Assembly: GCA_028290345.1 (NCBI GenBank)
Contig: JAQGKB010000325.1
Location: 1 to 5,837 of the forward strand
Source of the DNA: Hyphomicrobiales bacterium
Lineage (GTDB): Bacteria; Pseudomonadota; Alphaproteobacteria; Rhizobiales; Devosiaceae
Length of the DNA: 5,837 nt
Reading direction: 5' to 3'
Of the stretch, positions 4,993 to 5,837 are shown one piece after another. How positions within the stretch are numbered: position 1 is the first letter of the stretch; each line of letters starts with the position of its first letter. Below the pieces are notes generated by a model. The model had not been told where the DNA came from, ran no database searches, and saw only the letters and a program-made list of their open reading frames with translations. The position numbers and the translations under genes were made by a program.

Positions 4993-5005
4993 CGGTTGCG
5001 AACCG
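4993..5005. other. Small palindrome upstream of smoF
   Basis: CGGTT (4993-4997) and AACCG (5001-5005) are perfect arms around GCG, about 85 bp before the smoF start codon. It may be a minor hairpin in the intercistronic RNA. A protein-binding role is possible but nothing supports it directly. No good promoter is seen between 4847 and 5089. Confidence 0.22.
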
Positions 5006-5089
5006 CGGACCCGAGGGTTGAGAATAAGCCGATCAGCGCCGGGGCAACGATCCCAGCAGTGCGCGGCAACGGAACGAAGGGGGAGAGCC

Positions 5090-5837
5090 ATGTCGACCGC
5101 AAATACCCGCACCCTGGCGCGCAGCATGCTGGCGCCGTCGGTAGTCATCCTCTTCATCTGGATGATCGTGCCGCTGGTGCTGACGCTCTGGTACTCGTTC
5201 CAGAACTACAATCTGCTGAACCCGATCAATGCCGGCTTCGTCGGCCTCGCCAACTACACCTATTTTCTCTCCGATCCGGCCTTTATCCAGGCCTTCTCCA
5301 ATACCCTGATCCTCACCGTTAGCGTGCTCGTCATCACGGTGATCGGCGGCATCATCTTCGGGCTTTTGCTCGATCAGCCGATGTTCGGCCAGGGCATTGT
5401 GCGCATCCTGGTCATCTCGCCCTTCTTCATCATGCCAACCGTGTCGTCGCTGGTGTGGAAGAACATGATGATGCACCCGGCCTACGGCATCTTCGCCTGG
5501 ATCGCGACGCGGCTGGGCCTGACCCCGATCGACTGGCTGTCCAATTACCCGCTGCTCTCGGTCATCATCATCGTCGCCTGGCAATGGCTGCCGTTCGCGA
5601 CGCTGATCCTGCTGACTGCCCTGCAATCGCTGGACGAAGACCAGAAGGAAGCCTCGGAGATGGACGGCGCCAATTTCGGCAACCGCTTCATCTATATCGT
5701 TTTGCCGCACCTTTCGCGTGCCATCACCGTGGTCATCCTGATCGAGACCATCTTCCTGCTCTCGGTCTTCGCCGAGATCCTCGTCACCACCAATGGCGGC
5801 CCCGGCTACGCCTCGACCAACATCGCCTACCTGGTCT
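5090..5837 (+). CDS. smoF: Polyol ABC transporter permease, partial (continues past the window edge)
   Basis: This is the first 249 codons of an inner-membrane permease of the MalF/UgpA type. The N-terminus is short, with no signal peptide. Predicted membrane segments are at about residues 14-36, 72-95, 104-124, 155-180 and 209-235. The cytoplasmic EAA loop that docks on the ATPase is clear at 187-206: E187, A188, D192, G193, A194, then I203 and L205-P206. TNGGPG (234-239) follows, usual in sugar permeases. ARSMLAPSVV, GLLLDQPMFGQGIVRILVIS and VAWQWLPFATLILLTALQSLD resemble rhizobial SmoF as I recall it. The ATG follows AAGGGGGAGAG. It lies 243 bp after smoE in the same direction, with structured RNA between and no clear promoter, so it is probably the second gene of the operon. 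About 40 further residues are expected beyond the edge. Confidence 0.9.
   Translation, partial: MSTANTRTLARSMLAPSVVILFIWMIVPLVLTLWYSFQNYNLLNPINAGFVGLANYTYFLSDPAFIQAFSNTLILTVSVLVITVIGGIIFGLLLDQPMFGQGIVRILVISPFFIMPTVSSLVWKNMMMHPAYGIFAWIATRLGLTPIDWLSNYPLLSVIIIVAWQWLPFATLILLTALQSLDEDQKEASEMDGANFGNRFIYIVLPHLSRAITVVILIETIFLLSVFAEILVTTNGGPGYASTNIAYLV

Noticed and set aside
5033..5710. 225-residue minus-strand ORF opposite smoF
   Set aside because: Its Asp/His/Gln/Arg-rich sequence is the mirror of hydrophobic membrane codons in the permease and has no domain.

Overview
The window is high-GC DNA that reads as ordinary alphaproteobacterial chromosome, most likely Hyphomicrobiales (a rhizobium, Devosia or a relative). 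The placement is an inference. It rests on codon use, on the close resemblance of the transporter proteins to rhizobial sorbitol/mannitol (Smo) proteins as I remember them, and on G/C-rich intergenic palindromes typical of that order. No database search was possible.

Layout. Positions 1-296 hold no gene but carry palindromic repeat material (39-65 and 129-236) and a probable terminator (270-296) for the gene that follows. A GntR/FCD-type regulator lies on the minus strand (297-1019). A divergent intergenic region (1020-1326) contains inverted and direct repeats and a 33-codon leader ORF (1233-1334) that has a strong ribosome binding site and an internal hairpin. The leader overlaps by 8 nt the start of a glycerophosphodiester phosphodiesterase-family gene (1327-2181), which has no good ribosome binding site of its own. 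Positions 2182-2414 hold what looks like the decayed, frameshifted C-terminal end of an inositol-monophosphatase-family gene on the minus strand. A SorC-family sugar-responsive regulator follows (2415-3374). Next come a good sigma70-type promoter with an overlapping inverted repeat (3454-3492), the polyol-binding protein gene smoE (3530-4846), a hairpin-rich 243-bp spacer, and the first permease gene smoF (5090 onward), which runs off the right edge.

How the genes work together. The right half is the start of a sugar-alcohol uptake operon. SmoE would capture sorbitol, mannitol or a related polyol in the periplasm, and SmoF would form half of the membrane channel. The second permease, the ATPase and the polyol dehydrogenases would be expected beyond the right edge. 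The upstream SorC protein is the obvious regulator, and the inverted repeat over the smoE -10 region is its most likely operator. The left half is a separate unit: a GntR-type regulator divergent from a phosphodiesterase gene it may control.

I see no clearly new biological system. The most useful points are the leader ORF and hairpin arrangement upstream of the phosphodiesterase gene, the phosphatase gene remnant, the candidate SorC operator, and the alternative hairpins between smoE and smoF.
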